This document shows positions 42,851 to 53,519 of a stretch of DNA of 64,000 nt, piece after piece. Both the position numbers and the translations under genes were made by a program. The first letter of the stretch is position 1, and each line of letters begins with the position of its first letter. This DNA comes from Deinandra increscens subsp. villosa (Eukaryota; Streptophyta; Magnoliopsida; Asterales; Asteraceae), in the NCBI GenBank assembly GCA_039602395.1, contig JBCNJP010000023.1:23929467-23993466 (forward strand), in the 5' to 3' direction. Under the pieces are notes generated by a model. It was not told where the DNA came from. It saw only the letters and a program-made list of their open reading frames with translations, and ran no database searches.

Positions 42851-44431
42851 TTGATTGCCGAAATCAGAGAATCTGGGGTTCAGAATGAAGTTTTTCACTC
42901 ATGTTTTCTATCTCAGGTAGAACCTTCTAATGTTGCTAAGGTGTTGGAGGATGCTTCTTGGGTAGAAGCAATGCAAGAAGAGTTGCAGCAATTTCAAAAA
43001 TTGGGCGTTTGGCATCTCGTAGATTTACCCAAGAACTCTAAAGAACCGTGTGGCACAAAGTGGATCTTTAAATGTAAGAAAGACGATCGCGGTGTCATTG
43101 TCAGAAACAAGGCGCGATTAGTGGTTCAAGGTTTTTCCCAAATAGAAGGTATTGACTTCAATGAAGTTTATGCTCTTGTCGCACGAATTGAAGCAATCAG
43201 AATATTTCTTGCATTCGCGGCACATCACGGGTTTAAGGTGTATCAAATGGATGTCAAGAGTGCTTTTCTGAATGGGAAGATTCGTGAAGAAGTTTATGTG
43301 AAGCAGCCCCCTGGTTTTTATGATACATAATTTCCTGACAAAGTGTACAAACTAGACAAAGCTTTATATGGTCTTCATCATGCTCCAAGGGCTTGGTATG
43401 AGACTCTTTCAACTCACTTGCTAGACAATGGCTTTCAGCGTGGCAAGGTGGATTGTACACTATTTTCAAAGAAGTTCGGGCAGGATTTGTTGCTGGTTCA
43501 GGTTTATGTTGATGATATTATTTTCGGTAGCACAAAAGACAGTTTATGCAAAGAGTTTGAGCGAGTTATGCAAACAAAGTTTGAAATGAGTTCAATGGGA
43601 GAGATGGGTTTCTTTTTGGGTCTGCAATTTTTGCATCAATCCAAATATGTGTCTGACGTGTTGACCCGATTCAAGGTTGGCGATGTTCGGATTCCTAATA
43701 CTCCAATTCAGGTTTCACATGGTATCGAACCAGATGAATCCGGTGCAACTGTTGATCCGACATTTTTTAAGGCTATGATTGGTTCTCTTATGTATTTAAC
43801 CGCATCTCGTCCTGATATAATGTTTGCTGTTTGTTTGTGTGCTAGGTATCAAGCTGCTCCGAAAGCTTCACATATGCTAGTAGTAAAACGGATTTTTGCT
43901 TATTTGAAGGGTAATCCTGATCTTGGTATCTGGTATCCTAATGATAATAAGTTTGAGTTATCAGCATACTCTGACTTGGATTATGGTGGATGTAAGATCA
44001 ATTTTAAATCAACTACCGCCGGATGTCAGTTTTTGGGGAAGAGATTAGTCTCTTGGCAATGCAAGAAGCAAACCTCGGTTGTAACATCTACTGCTGAGGC
44101 AGAATATGTGGCTGCTTCTAGTTGTTGTTCCCAAGTGTTGTGGATACAACAACAGTTACGCGGCTACGGTTTGAATTTTCTAACTACCCCAATTTTCATT
44201 GATAACTCAGCTGCTATTTCTATCACGAAAAACCTTGTTCAGCATTCCAAAACTAAGCATATTGACATAAGATATCATTTTATCCGGGATTGCTATGAAA
44301 AGAAATTAATTGATTTGTAGAAAATTCATACAGATTTTCAACGAGCTGATTTGTTTACCAAAGCTTTTGACAAAACTCGTTTTACATTTTTGTTGCAAAT
44401 TAATGGGATTACAAAGTTGGATGCCGTCTAA
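42851..44431 (+). pseudogene. Outer Copia reverse transcriptase and RNase H
   Basis: The first part, 42851-43330, contains WVEAMQEELQQF, KWIFKCKKDDRG and YQMDVKSAFLNG, and ends with an in-frame TAA at 43328. The same frame continues with ALYGLHHAPRAWYE and the catalytic box VYVDDIIFGS. RNase H motifs follow (SDLDYGGC, STAEAEYVAASS, DNSAAI, KTKHIDIRYHF). A second in-frame TAG at 44318 precedes the expected end at 44431. Some RT text after FFLGLQ looks deleted. Catalytic residues survive but two stops and the upstream frameshift make it non-functional. Confidence 0.85.
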
Positions 44432-44918
44432 TTCAGTTGATCATTTTTTTTAGTTTTTAATTTTTTTTCTTTGTTTTTTTTTATGCTTTTTAGGGGGAGA
44501 TTTATATGAAAAATACAAAAATAGTGTGTGTTTTTCTGTATTGAATCATTAAAAAGCATAAAAAATTGGAAAATCCAAAAATTTAAAACAAATTTGAAAA
44601 ATATAAAATTGAGAAATGTGATCCAACCTTGTGAGAAATGATGGTACATCAGTGAATGTTACTGACCATGGACAAACTAGATTGAAAGGCTGTAGGTTCT
44701 TGTATGTTTCATTGAATGTGTCAATCAATATCTGATATTTGCTAGTATGATATAAAGGTAATGCTTAATGCTTGCTTGAAATCAGTGGTGTAACATAATT
44801 CTTGTGATTGAGTGATCTTGATAAAAGATGGAAAAGTGCAAAAACTGAATAAATAAGTGTTTTTGTGTATGCATGCATTCTTTTGAAAGATTTAAACTTG
44901 TTTGATTTTCTTTATTTT
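44432..44918 (+). other. Copia 3' non-coding segment A
   Basis: Follows pol. It contains a TTAGGGGGAGATT purine tract at about 44490, the first of several polypurine-like tracts in the element. Otherwise AT-rich and without ORF. Confidence 0.5.
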
Positions 44919-45159
44919 GTCAAATGATCGGACGTTCTATGCGTATCGAAAGATCGACCTGATCGTTGTTCGTTTGACGTTCTGCTTTATTTTTCTTGGT
45001 GTTTCGTATAACTCATCGGACTCTCTCTGCGTGTATGGAAGTACCGACCTGATTGTTGTTGAGTTATACAATTTCAACTTGTTTTTACTTTCTTATTTTC
45101 CTAAACAATCGGACTTTCTCTGCATATCGAAAGATCGACCTGATTGTTGTTTGTTTAGG
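44919..45159 (+). ncRNA. Three tandem stem-loops with covarying arms
   Basis: Three units, 44919-44978, 45006-45069 and 45100-45159, share a core (TCGGAC, CTCTGC-like, GNRA-type loop, CGACCTGATYGTTGT). Their outer arms differ and each is self-complementary. Unit 1 pairs GTCAAATGA with TCGTTTGAC (9 bp, one G-U). Unit 2 pairs GTATAACTCA with TGAGTTATAC (10 bp). Unit 3 pairs CCTAAACAA with TTGTTTAGG (9 bp). Inside, TCGG can pair with CC-U-GA. The tip is ATC-GAAA-GAT in units 1 and 3 but GTAT-GGAA-GTAC in unit 2, again compensatory with a GNRA loop. The units are 27-30 bp apart in T-rich linkers. The position, after pol and before the third ORF's promoter, suggests a structured element RNA. Function unknown. 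Confidence 0.7.
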
Positions 45160-45790
45160 GTTCTGCTTTCTTTTTGCAGGAAACACTACGAACGACTTAT
45201 ATCTGTAAATATTCATGAATGAATAAAAGAAAAGGGAAAAAAATAAATAATAGAATAAATCAGATTCTCAAATTGCTTAAATTTGTGGGTACCATGATTT
45301 CTATTCATGATAAATATACCTAATTCATATCAGAAAGCAGTAAAAATTGATTTGATTTGACTGAAATAAACATGAAAATGTTGTATTCGTGAACTGCTTG
45401 GCTTGCATGCTGAATAGATTGAAATTGAAATGTGTTAAGTGCATATCACTTATATGATCTCACGTTGTGATCTTTCTCACAAAAATACAAATTATTGCAT
45501 TTAAATTTCTAGTTTCAGTGTTTTTGATATTTCAGAAAAGTTCAAAAAGATTTTTGGTGTGTTTTAGCATAAGTTTGAAAAATCAAAAAGATTTTGGTGT
45601 GTTTTGATATAAAATTTGATAAAAGTCAAAAAGATTTTCATTCTATGTTATTTTCGATCGACTGAATTCAGATATGGCAAATTTTTGATGAAAGAACCAC
45701 AATCGGTGCTAAAATCAGCTCATCATATTTACAATTTGAAGAAATTGAAGTTTTGGGTGGAAATTGTAACATTTGAAGGTTAAAAGGGCA
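45160..45790 (+). other. Copia 3' non-coding segment B
   Basis: AT-rich, no ORF. The phrase AAAAAGATTTTGGTGTGTTTT and variants recur at about 45546-45610, and AAAAAGATTTTCATT follows near 45628. Nothing else recognised. Confidence 0.45.
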
Positions 45791-45794
45791 AAAT

Positions 45795-45876
45795 GTTCAA
45801 AATGTGGTCCGGCGGACCATGTGGTACGCCAGGCGGACCATGTGGTACGCCAGGCGGACCATTTTGGGTATAAATA
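45795..45876 (+). promoter_or_regulatory. Internal LTR-like promoter module before the third ORF
   Basis: Tandem GGCGGACCATGTGGTACGCC units (45809-45850) are followed by TATAAATA at 45869-45876. In the LTR the same order occurs: GGACCAGATGGTACGCC units, then TATAAATA at 26805-26812 about 30-60 bp later. The segment downstream resembles a 5' UTR (45890-46020, CT-rich, ACAGGTAGGT). I infer a second promoter driving the third ORF. Alternatives are a passive duplicate or a binding site shared with the LTR. Confidence 0.55.
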
Positions 45877-46553
45877 CCTAATTCTGGTCCGGGTTTCTCA
45901 GAACCCGTGGACCACCTTCTTTTCCTCTGAAAACTCTAAAACACTCACAGCCGGTTTTTTCTTCGATTTCTCTGTGTATAACGAACTGTTGCTCGTGATT
46001 CTTGTTACTACAGGTAGGTGTTGTGATTTCACATCTAATGGTGATCTTGGTTTGCGATTTGGTGCTCTCGTTTGTTCAATTTTTGAGTTTTAAGTTCCGG
46101 TTTTTCGCGAAATCTGTTTTGAAAGGAGTTTAATGGGTTCTTGTTGATGTTAATCAGTTTTAAACAAATGTACTTGGTCGGATTTCAGTCTAGAACATAA
46201 TCTTAGTGTTCGATTTCAAAAAAAATGTGATTTGTTGCTTGAAATCAGACGATGTCTCTTCGATGACATGTTCGTCCGCCGGACCATATGGTCCGCGGCG
46301 GACCAAATTTGAACCGTTGATAAACTGGTCCGCATCTGGTCCGTTTGACCGAATTTGGTCTGCGGTCAACGTATCTGGTCCGCCGGACCAGATGGTCTGG
46401 ATGACCAATTTGGTCCGCAACTTGGTCCGCTGATTGATTTTTCTAATAATGTTGCTCGTTTGAGCGTTTCAAGTAAAATTAGAGTTGTTCGTTAGTGATT
46501 TTGATTATATGTTATGATTCTAATGATAGTTTGTGTTTGTGATTGATACAAAT
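45877..46553 (+). other. Leader of the third ORF with dense GGACC/GGTCC motifs
   Basis: 46270-46440 holds about ten TGGTCC or GGACCA words, several as head-to-head palindromes (CGGACCATATGGTCCG; CCGGACCAGATGGTCTGG). It is the counterpart of the TGGTCCG cluster in the main leader (27222-27560). No ORF of note. Confidence 0.6.
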
Positions 46554-49500
46554 ATGGCTGATTTCAAATCAATTGGAGAACACAATGTTTGTGCTTTTCT
46601 AGATGCATCTGCACGTTGGCGACCTCAGTTTCTAGGCATATTCGATTTCATGCGAAGATCAAGAATCTTTTATGCTGCTACTCATGTGTGTCCACCTTAC
46701 AAAGATCTACTTTCAATGTTTTAGAATACAGCTCAAGTGGATTGTTCGGTGGTTCCTTCGGTTATTCGCGCAAGAATTCTTCAAACTGATGTGGTTATAT
46801 CTGAAGATGATGTTCGAAGGGTTTTGAGATTTAATGATCAAGCAGATTTCCCAACAGAATTTGATGAAGCTGATTTGGTGGCTTTGCTACGAAGAATAAA
46901 GTATGATGGACAATTGTATGTTTCATGGTATCTCAAGGCAAATCTGAGTCCTCCATACAAATACCTGATGCACGTGATTATAAAGTGTTTTGGAAATCGA
47001 ACGAGGGGTCAAGAGGAGTTCGACTTGAAAGTTATATCATTCTTTACTGCTTTAGTGATGAATCGACAGTTTAATTTTCTGGATGGATATTCAATTATAT
47101 GAAGGAGAATATCTTGGTAAAACAAGTCAAGAGTCTCATGTATCCGCGATTTCTGCAAATGATCTTAGATGATTTACATCCTAATCTTCCAAAGAATCCG
47201 GCTGCAATCATAGAAATGGAGCACATGAATCAAGTTGCAGTTGGTAATATACCGGTGTATCAAAAACGCAAAGGAGACAATATACCTCCACCAGTTAAGC
47301 GTTTAATTGGTCATCTTGCTAATCCAAATTATGTCGCTCCTGCTGATGGTGCTGCAAGACATTCTGATAGTTCAGATGATGAATTGGCATATGATGATAA
47401 AGGTTTTCCGGTTGAGATTGTAGAGAATGAAGAAGAAGATTTTGATGCTCATGCAAATCAAGCATCGAATGAACAACCACCTGTGCAGCAACAACAACCA
47501 AAGCAAGTTATACAAGAGAATGCCAATGAATCTGAAGCTGTTAACACTCAAGATGATGAGATAATTGATGGTGCTGGTGTTTCTGGAGATGATACCAATT
47601 GGACTTCGTCTGATACTGATTCAGACTCTGGTGATTATGTCACAATCTTACATAATACCAGAGGAATTCAAGTGAAGAAGGGTTGTAAGCAACATATAGA
47701 TTACTTGAAGTCTCAGAATCTGGACACTTCAATGTATGAGAATAGAACCAAACAGGCTGATGATAGAGATGTTGATGATGATCCTTCTTATTCTCCGACT
47801 ATGGAGGAGCCTGTTAAAAAGACAAAGCCTGCAGATAAAGGCAAAGCTCCTATGGTGGGCACTGGCAAGCGTATTAAACATATGGCTCGGCCAAATGTTC
47901 TAGTGAAGCAAGGTTCGTTTCTTGCTGATGCCAGGAAGTCAGGTCTTAATCAATCGAGTAAGAAGTAGAAAGTGTCTACTCAGTCTTCACTACCAGTACA
48001 GCCAACCACAAAATCTGCTGATGTTCACAGTTACAGTATTCCACCAGTAAGAAAGTTGATTATCAGAAAGCCGTCTAGTTCTTCTTCTGCATCCACTACA
48101 GTTTCTTCTACAACATCTACCATCTCTTCTACTGATTTGAAGCTTGCTATACATCAAACTCATCTTGATGGAATTGAATCTATCAATCGTCAACAAGCTG
48201 GTGAAATTAAAGGTTTGAAGAATTTGGTTCAGGAGTTGGTTTAAAGAGATCAGGCAAAAGATCGTGAAATTGCTCGATTACAATCTCGGGATAAAGAAAA
48301 GGATCGTGAGATTGCTAAATTACAACAACTTTCAATTTCTCTCGGTGAGCAGTTAAATCTGTTACTCAAAGCTTTACCTTCTTAGGGGGAGAGAAGACCA
48401 GATCCTGAAGAAAGTTGTAGAGATGGTGATGATAGATGAATGATGAAATTTTTGAATGAGGATCCAGATCCTGAAGGTGGAGTTGGTGGTGGTTCTAGTG
48501 CTGGTGCAGCTGGAACTTCGTATGCTGCTGCTGAACCATCTACTACTGCCTAGGGGGAGTCTTCGGAGAAAGAAGTGTATGATGTAACTCCAATATCTAG
48601 AGTTGAGCTGAAAGAAGGAGAATTTATAAATCCATATTCAAAAGAGCAACTGGCAACTATTTTTGCATTAAATGTGGATGATGTAGATAAAGTTCCTTTT
48701 GCTAATTCTTATTAAGAATAAAATTCTGATGAGAAGATGAATTTTGAAGAAGAACATGTAGAAGTAGAAGATATGACAGCTGAAGAATACCCAGATGATC
48801 CTAAAGTTGATGGAAATTTTTCTGCTGATGATCAGTCTGGAGGATTTAATTTCTTTGGTAATGATGATGAGGAAAAAGTGGAGGAGGAGTTGAAGAAGAA
48901 AGAGTCAGAAACTGATCAACCAGAGTCAAATGAATCTGAAAAGTTATCAGAAGAAGAAAAGAAGAAAATGTTATTTGATGCTTGGTTGAAAGAACAAAGA
49001 GCCAAGAAGCTGCTAGTAGTAAAACCAACCAAGATTGTTAATCAAAAGAAATATTTCGACAGAAAAGGTGGTGAAGCTACTGGTAGAATAATCAGTTGGA
49101 TGTATGACTCGGAGCTAAAGTGTTATGCAATTAAAAAGGAATTTGGGGTGATGTATTTGAAGCATGCTACAAGATTTAATACTTTACCGGTTAGTGATGT
49201 GAGAGATTTGTCACGAAGGCCATTCTTGAATTATGAAAATAATTTGTTGGCTGAGATCTTCAAGAACAAATTGGTAGAAGAATGTCAAGGCAAGTTCAGG
49301 TTTTTAACTCCACAAAGGCCTAAGTATGTTAATCATCCAACCGATATTCATCCAATTACTGGAAAACCAGTTGTGATCTTAAAGTATAAGAAGCCGATTC
49401 AAATGAAGAAAATTCCTTTGAAAAAGCTTGAGCAAGACTGTATCAAGACTTTGAGATGGTGGTACTACGATGAAGAAACAGGAGAAGCAGTGGTGGTGGT

Positions 49501-49711
49501 TAAAGAAGATAACAAGGTGATCAGATTGTATGATCCAATGTGGTTAATCAACTTGTCTGAAGGTGATATAGACAAACTCTATCACATCAATATTCTATAC
49601 AAGATTGAGCATCCTGAACAAGCTTTGCAATTTCAAAGAGTGATCAGAGTATGTTTTGCTTTTGGTATCCATGCTGGGAACAACCGAACTCAGCATTGGA
49701 AGAAGACGTAG
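46554..49711 (+). pseudogene. Third (3') ORF of the Sirevirus-like Copia, broken
   Basis: The start codon at 46554 opens MADFKSIGEHNVCAFLDA. The first 180 codons (to 47102) are interrupted by TAG at 46722 and end at a frameshift near 47085. From 47099 to 49711 one single frame continues, interrupted only by stops at 47966, 48242, 48383, 48437, 48551, 48713 and 48719. The original ORF was about 1,050 codons. Content: a globular N-terminal domain, an acidic and Gln-rich middle, a Ser/Thr run, a short coiled coil (48245-48380), then an acidic-to-basic segment with a compact C-terminal domain (KCYAIKKEFGVMYLKHAT, DPMWLINLSEGDIDKLYH). No signal peptide or clear membrane segment is seen. Such 3' ORFs occupy the env-like position of Sireviruses; function unknown. 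Confidence 0.65.
48384..48391 (+). other. Internal polypurine-like tracts (AGGGGGAG)
   Basis: AGGGGGAG occurs here, at 48552-48559, near 44490 and, before the LTR, at 49741-49749. In the first two the tract overlaps a TAG stop of the third ORF. Multiple purine tracts upstream of the 3' LTR are a described Sirevirus trait. Confidence 0.6.
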
Positions 49712-49769
49712 ACAGAAGCTTCTGAAGACTAGCACAAGACAAGGGGGAGTTTGTTAGAACAACTTTTGA

Positions 49770-50145
49770 TGTCTAGTGCTAGGTCTGTTTGTGTAATTGA
49801 GAGTTTTGTGTATTCTGGTCTCAGCGGACCAGAGGCGGACCAGATGGTACGCCGGACCAGATGGTACGTCGGACCAGATGGTACGCCGGACCAGATGGTA
49901 CGCCGGACCAGATGGTACGCTGGTTAGTTGGTCCGCTGGACAGATTTTGTATAGATAGTTTAACTCGTTTAGAGAGAGTTAGTTGTTGAGGTTGTGAGCT
50001 TTTAACTGTGTGTTTCTCAGTGTGTAACCTGTAAACTCTCTCTAAGTGTTTGAGCTTTGAAATCTATAAACGAAACGTTTATTTACATTGTTGTTACCGA
50101 ATTCGATCACATCATGCACTAGCAAGATCGTACGCGTCATTTACA
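49770..50145 (+). repeat. 3' LTR of the Copia element
   Basis: 376 bp. It is 51 bp longer than the 5' LTR, exactly three extra 17-bp units (five GGACCAGATGGTACG units against two). The TATA box reads TATAGATA (49950-49957) instead of TATAAATA. Confidence 0.9.
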
Positions 50146-51142
50146 TATTTGTTACCTATAAAGGAGTCTTACTCTTCAGAAATGATGGCAGAACTATTTA
50201 TCAATGAGATTTTTACGAAGCATGGTGTGCCAGTATCTATTGTCTCAGATAGGGACACTCGGTTTACTTCAAGGTTTTGGAAGAAATTTCATGAGCAAAT
50301 GAGAACAAGATTGCTTTTCAGCACAACATATCATCCACAAACGGATAGGCAGAGTGAAAGAACGATACAAACCTTGGAAGATATGTTGCAGGCATGTATT
50401 TTAGACTTTGGAGGAAGTTGGGATAAACACCTGCCACTGGTAGAATTCTCCTACAACAATAGCTACCATGCTAATATGGGTATTCCGCCCTTTGAAATGT
50501 TGTATGGTACAAGGTGTAAGACACCAGTGTGTTGGGGAGAGGTTGGACAGAAAGAGCTGGGTAGTAAGGAAGTGGTCAGTCGACTACTGAAAAGCTTGAT
50601 ATAACTAAGTCACGACTCAAGTCTGCTCAAGATCATCAGAAATCTTATGCCGACAAGAGAAGAAGACCCATAGATTTTAATGTTGGAGATTTTGTTTTGT
50701 TGAAGATAACATCGTGGAAGGGCGTTACACGATTTCGAAAGAGAGAAAGTTAAGTCCCAGGTATATTGGGTCGTTTAAGATTTTGGCACGTGTTGGTGAA
50801 GTTGCGTATCGTTGGAATTGCCAGAAAATATGAGTGGTATTCATCCTACCTTTCATGTATCATACCTAAGAAAATGTCTCTCAGATGATACTACTCCTGT
50901 GTCGTTAGAAGAAATTAAAATTGACAAGAAATTGCATTATGTAGAGGAACCTATTGCAATTATTGATCGTTAAGAAAGGAAGTTAAGAAATAAACCTATT
51001 AAGATGATAAAGGTGAAATGAAGTACAATAAGGGTTCAGAAGCTACATGGGAGACTGAAGATGAGATGCGGGAATCTCATCATGAATTATTTATCAACTA
51101 AAGAGGTTTTGAAGACGAAACCTTGTTTAAAGGGGGTAGAGT
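50146..51142 (+). pseudogene. Gypsy integrase, right part, and chromodomain-like end
   Basis: Continues the integrase interrupted at 26675: LPIKESYSSEMMAELF, SDRDTRFTS, YHPQTD, QSERTIQTLEDML and LVEFSYNNSYH, with catalytic Asp and Glu present. After 50604 frameshifts scatter the C-terminus (SYADKRRRPIDFNVGDFVLL, then a chromodomain-like WETEDEMRE near 51050). The polypurine tract AAAGGGGGTAGAG (51129-51141) leads into the LTR. Confidence 0.85.
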
Positions 51143-53519
51143 TGTAACAACCCGTTTTTAAGTTAAAGAGGACATATGAATTTAAATTATTTATGAATGT
51201 GTAATCATCTGGAGATAATAGAGGATTAAAAATGAGGAACATCGGCGAAAATGGGGCTCAATTATGAGTTATAAGGAAGCGGGAATCGTGAAAACAAGTT
51301 TCAAGTTTTCTGCCAGACGCGCGATACGACCGTATTATATTAGACAGATACGTCCGTTTTGTCAGGAATGACACGTTTCTGGCCACACATCGATTCCCAA
51401 TGTTGCGTGGCATAATACAGACGTATTGGCTTAAGTAGATACGACCGTATCGTGTTCAGGACTATAAAAACACGAAAATGAGCTTCTCTGCTCATTTCTT
51501 CGGCGTTTTTTATAAGTTTTCATTCTAGACCATCTGTAGATTATCCAAGAAGGTTTCTAAGGGCTGAGATCAAGTGTTGGAGGGCTTGGAATGATCTTGG
51601 TAAGCATTTTCCCCTCATTTTGATCATATTTTCAATAAGTCATGGATGATGATGATCTGTTAAGATTGAATGATTTGATTCAGACACATGTAAGGATGAT
51701 CAGAGGATGATTAAGCACTGGAAAACGTTTTTGGACATCAAGCTAAGGGTTGATCATCATTGCATGTTTTTAAATGGGTTGTTCTTAAAGCAATTAGGGT
51801 TTGATCTAGGATGATCATGTGTGACTTGTCTAGATCATTAATCTCATTTAGGGGAAGTGTTTAAGACTGATTCCAGAGGCTAATCCTTAAGAAATCAGGT
51901 ATGGAAATTCCTTCCTTGAGTTGTGTACAAGTATTTTAGTCTTGATGTACAAATGGTTCATGCATGTGATGATATAAATGGAATGGGTTAAATGTGGTGT
52001 TTATAGTAGATATGAAATGGGTTATAAATTCTTATTAGTTTATTAACAAGGGTCGGTGAAGGGAAAGTAGGATATAAACACTAGAGATGACCAATTGATC
52101 AATATGCATAAACTGCCATTTTGAGCAATACGACCCGTATGAGTATAAGGGAATAGGGCCGTATTGGGGATCGGCAGATTGATATATTGCTTACAGATTA
52201 AATACGTCTGTATGGGTGGATAGGCCATACAGACGTATTCATGTTCCAGATGAATACGCCCGTATGAGGTTATGAGTAATACGACCATATTCATGAGCCT
52301 GCCGTATCAGTAAGCGTGTTTGGAAGGATTAAGCATGGTTTTAATTATGTAACATAATTTTGAGACATGTCACGTTAGGACCGTAATAGAGAAAATGAAT
52401 ACGGTCGTATGCATGTTTGGGTAGATTGTAAATTATGTTTAAATTGGGAAGATAGAGCGAGTGATATCTGGTGTGTTTTGCAAGACTGAGTAATTGGTAG
52501 AATGGTATCTAAACCTTGCTAGGATGTCTTGATTAGGACATCAGTTAAAGCATGTCATGACGTATTTGAATAGCTGTCAAGTTAAAAGAATTTCTGAGCA
52601 AAGCTAAGGTGAGTTCTAAGAGCCCACTTTTAAATGTTTTAATGTGTTGGGCTAGTATGTATGATTTAAAATGTTTTGATTTAATTACTTATGCAAGGTT
52701 ATATTTTGTGTAATCGTTTTACACTGTAGGGGCATAGGTTATGGTAATGGAAGGGTGATGGAAAATTAAAAGTTTACTTGTTTCCACACTGTAGTGTGGA
52801 TGTAAAGTTTTGCTTTGAAAATGGGAAACGGTTTAATGTAATGTTATAAACACAGTGGAGCATCTTGTTGTTTTAACGTGATAACAGAAATGTATGTTTT
52901 TAGAACAAGGTTATTAATGTGTGATTTGAACAAATAAAATGGTATACTTCTCGCAAGAGAGGTATGTCTCTAGGTGCAATGGTTTCATTCTGGAAGGAAC
53001 GAGCTCGAGCAGGATGGTTAATGGGCCTGGTGATGACCGGCCTGGCACAGGGTTCCTAGCTACACTAGTATGAACAAAATCCTAGGGGGATGATTATGTT
53101 TTGTATATGAAAACATGATAATTAATGTGTGATATATATGATGAGTATGTGTATGAACATGATTTCCATGAAATATTTTGTTGTATGAACTCTTAACTGC
53201 TTAATATTAAAATTTAGAACTCACCAGCATAAGCTGACTTTTAAGCATGCATATCAGGTAAGAATGAAGGGCCCTCTGGTAGTAAGGGCAAGGCCAAGGC
53301 ATGATGACTGACATCAGTGTAGGCACCTATGATGAAGACTGGTATTGTAGATTATCTGTTTTATAGCTATGTTTTGTTTCCGCTTCATATGTTTAAATCT
53401 TTGATAAGTAGGTAATAAAGTCTATGTTTCCGCTGCTTGTATGTTTCTTTACCTTGTGTTTATGAGTAAATCCGATAGTGTGACGTCCCCCGGACCGCCT
53501 TTAGGATACGGGCGTCACA
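51143..53519 (+). repeat. 3' LTR of the outer Gypsy chromovirus
   Basis: TGTAACAACCCG to GGGCGTCACA, 2,377 bp (right edge inferred from the CA end). It has a TATA-type GACTATAAAAACACG at about 51460. GATACGACCGTAT/ACGGTCGTAT-type words recur throughout. Its first 1.2 kb matches 8099-9219. It is followed by TCATA, one base different from the TGATA before 8099. Confidence 0.8.

Larger units (their letters stand above)
26676..50145 (+). mobile_element. Sirevirus-like Copia (Ty1) retrotransposon, nested host of two further elements
   Basis: Bounded by LTRs 26676-27000 and 49770-50145. An initiator-Met tRNA primer-binding site follows the 5' LTR and a polypurine tract AAGGGGGAG (49741-49749) precedes the 3' LTR. 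The order is LTR, PBS, long leader, gag, protease, integrase, RT, RNase H, a long non-coding segment, a large third ORF, LTR. The size without the nested inserts is about 13 kb. Large gag, an extra 3' ORF and several GGGGGAG tracts are Sirevirus features. The coding region has frameshifts and stops, so it is not autonomous now. It lies inside the integrase gene of a Gypsy element. No 5-bp target duplication is apparent (AAAAG left, TATTT right). Confidence 0.85.

Noticed and set aside
44919..45159. Hammerhead or other known self-cleaving ribozyme
   Set aside because: The CUGANGA box and a following GAAA in the right order are missing; GAAA is in the apical loop and CTGAT is followed by CG or TG. 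No known ribozyme core could be fitted by eye.
46554..47102. Cellular SNARE/longin gene
   Set aside because: Similar ORFs are sometimes labelled this way in automatic plant annotation, as I recall, but position and strand put it in the Copia 3' region and no longin fold motif is visible.
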